Below are positions 21,115-21,463 of a stretch of 21,463 nt of DNA, piece after piece. The stretch lies in the NCBI GenBank assembly GCA_036501345.1, contig DASYAN010000515.1, positions 1 through 21,463 on the forward strand, given 5' to 3'. This DNA comes from DASYAN01 sp036501345 (GTDB lineage: Bacteria; Chloroflexota; Ktedonobacteria; Ktedonobacterales; Ktedonobacteraceae). The notes under the pieces are model-generated. The model had not been told where the DNA came from. It worked only from the letters and a program-made list of their open reading frames with translations, and did not search any database. The translations under genes and the position numbers were made by a program. Every line of letters starts with the position of its first letter. The stretch's first letter is position 1.

Positions 21115-21457
21115 ATATACATACAGCGCGGAGGGAACTGCTATTCCCCTGAGCTCCTCCTGAGTGGTTACGTCTATCTGAATAGATCCAATGCGACGAT
21201 GATAGCATTCTAGATGTTGACTATCTATCTATATTATACGACCTCATCGGTGTCGGAGTTCACATACCTTGCTCGCTCGATCCGTCCTCATCGCTAGATT
21301 TGGGGAGTTATCAAGCTGTTTGAGGTCAGGAAGTCGAACAGATAATGAGCTAGTTGTGGTATACTTTACACGGCTTGTGCTACTAATTCATGGGGCTTCC
21401 TTATTTAGCACCTTATTTTGGAAGGATTGGCCTAAATCCGTAGAGGAGTGTTTAGCC
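21115..21457. other. Divergent intergenic region at the right edge
   Basis: A -10-like TATAAT on the minus strand (complement of 21233-21238) could serve the esterase gene, but its -35 is poor. On the plus strand TATACT near 21359 may be the -10 of the gene starting at 21458. No small ORF with a ribosome-binding site was found. Confidence 0.4.
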
Positions 21458-21463
21458 ATGGCT
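21458..21463 (+). CDS. First codons of a gene running off the right edge
   Basis: ATGGCT at the very end is preceded by GAGGAG with nine bases of spacing, a good initiation context. Only Met-Ala is visible, so the product is unknown. Confidence 0.45.

Overview
The window looks like a chromosomal segment of a Ktedonobacteria-type member of the Chloroflexota. This is inferred from remembered family resemblance, not from a search. The pointers are a DUF6585-like membrane protein, a decaprenyl-phosphate phosphoribosyltransferase-type UbiA enzyme beside a polyprenol-phosphate mannosyltransferase, a Mrp ATPase fused to a DUF1858 domain, and abundant degenerate insertion sequences. Clear ribosome-binding sites (AGGAGG, GGGAGG) and promoters of the TTGACA/TATAAT type can be seen at several genes.

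Left part (1 to about 12,950): an accessory region. After the tail of a gene and its terminator (1-128) comes a zone ending at an intact tRNA-Asp(GUC) gene on the minus strand (12951-13024). The last 13 bases of that tRNA (12951-12963) recur exactly and in the same orientation at 429-441 and 2073-2085. Each of the three copies is followed, in the tRNA reading direction, by its own strong hairpin terminator. This is the footprint expected from two successive integrations into the 3' end of a tRNA gene. The enclosed DNA holds a GNAT acetyltransferase, an HTH protein, a divergently transcribed block (111-aa helical protein; 135-aa protein plus membrane/HTH protein), a 303-aa protein with a recombinase-like core-binding domain but no catalytic domain, and a 743-aa helicase-associated (XPB/Ssl2 N-terminal-like) protein. 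It also holds a pRiA4b ORF-3-like zinc protein with a DUF6585-like membrane protein, a small winged-helix regulator, a frameshifted DDE transposase, an IS1182-like fragment and a MITE-like inverted repeat. The promoter of the divergent block is duplicated at 5731-5936, and both copies keep a perfect GAAC-N4-GTTC box, the form of the Gram-positive LexA/DinR operator.

Right part (13,000-21,463): a calmer, mostly core region. It carries a YacP-like NYN nuclease-type protein, a polyprenol-phosphate mannosyltransferase with a UbiA-family prenyl-phosphate phosphoribosyltransferase (envelope glycolipid precursors), and a Crp/Fnr-family regulator divergent from a DUF1858-Mrp ATPase that lacks the usual C-terminal CxxC. 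An AT-rich orphan gene, a 61-residue CxxC protein and a polytopic membrane protein ending in an esterase-D-like hydrolase domain follow. A new gene starts at the right edge.

No CRISPR array, rRNA, conjugation gene set or complete integrase was seen.
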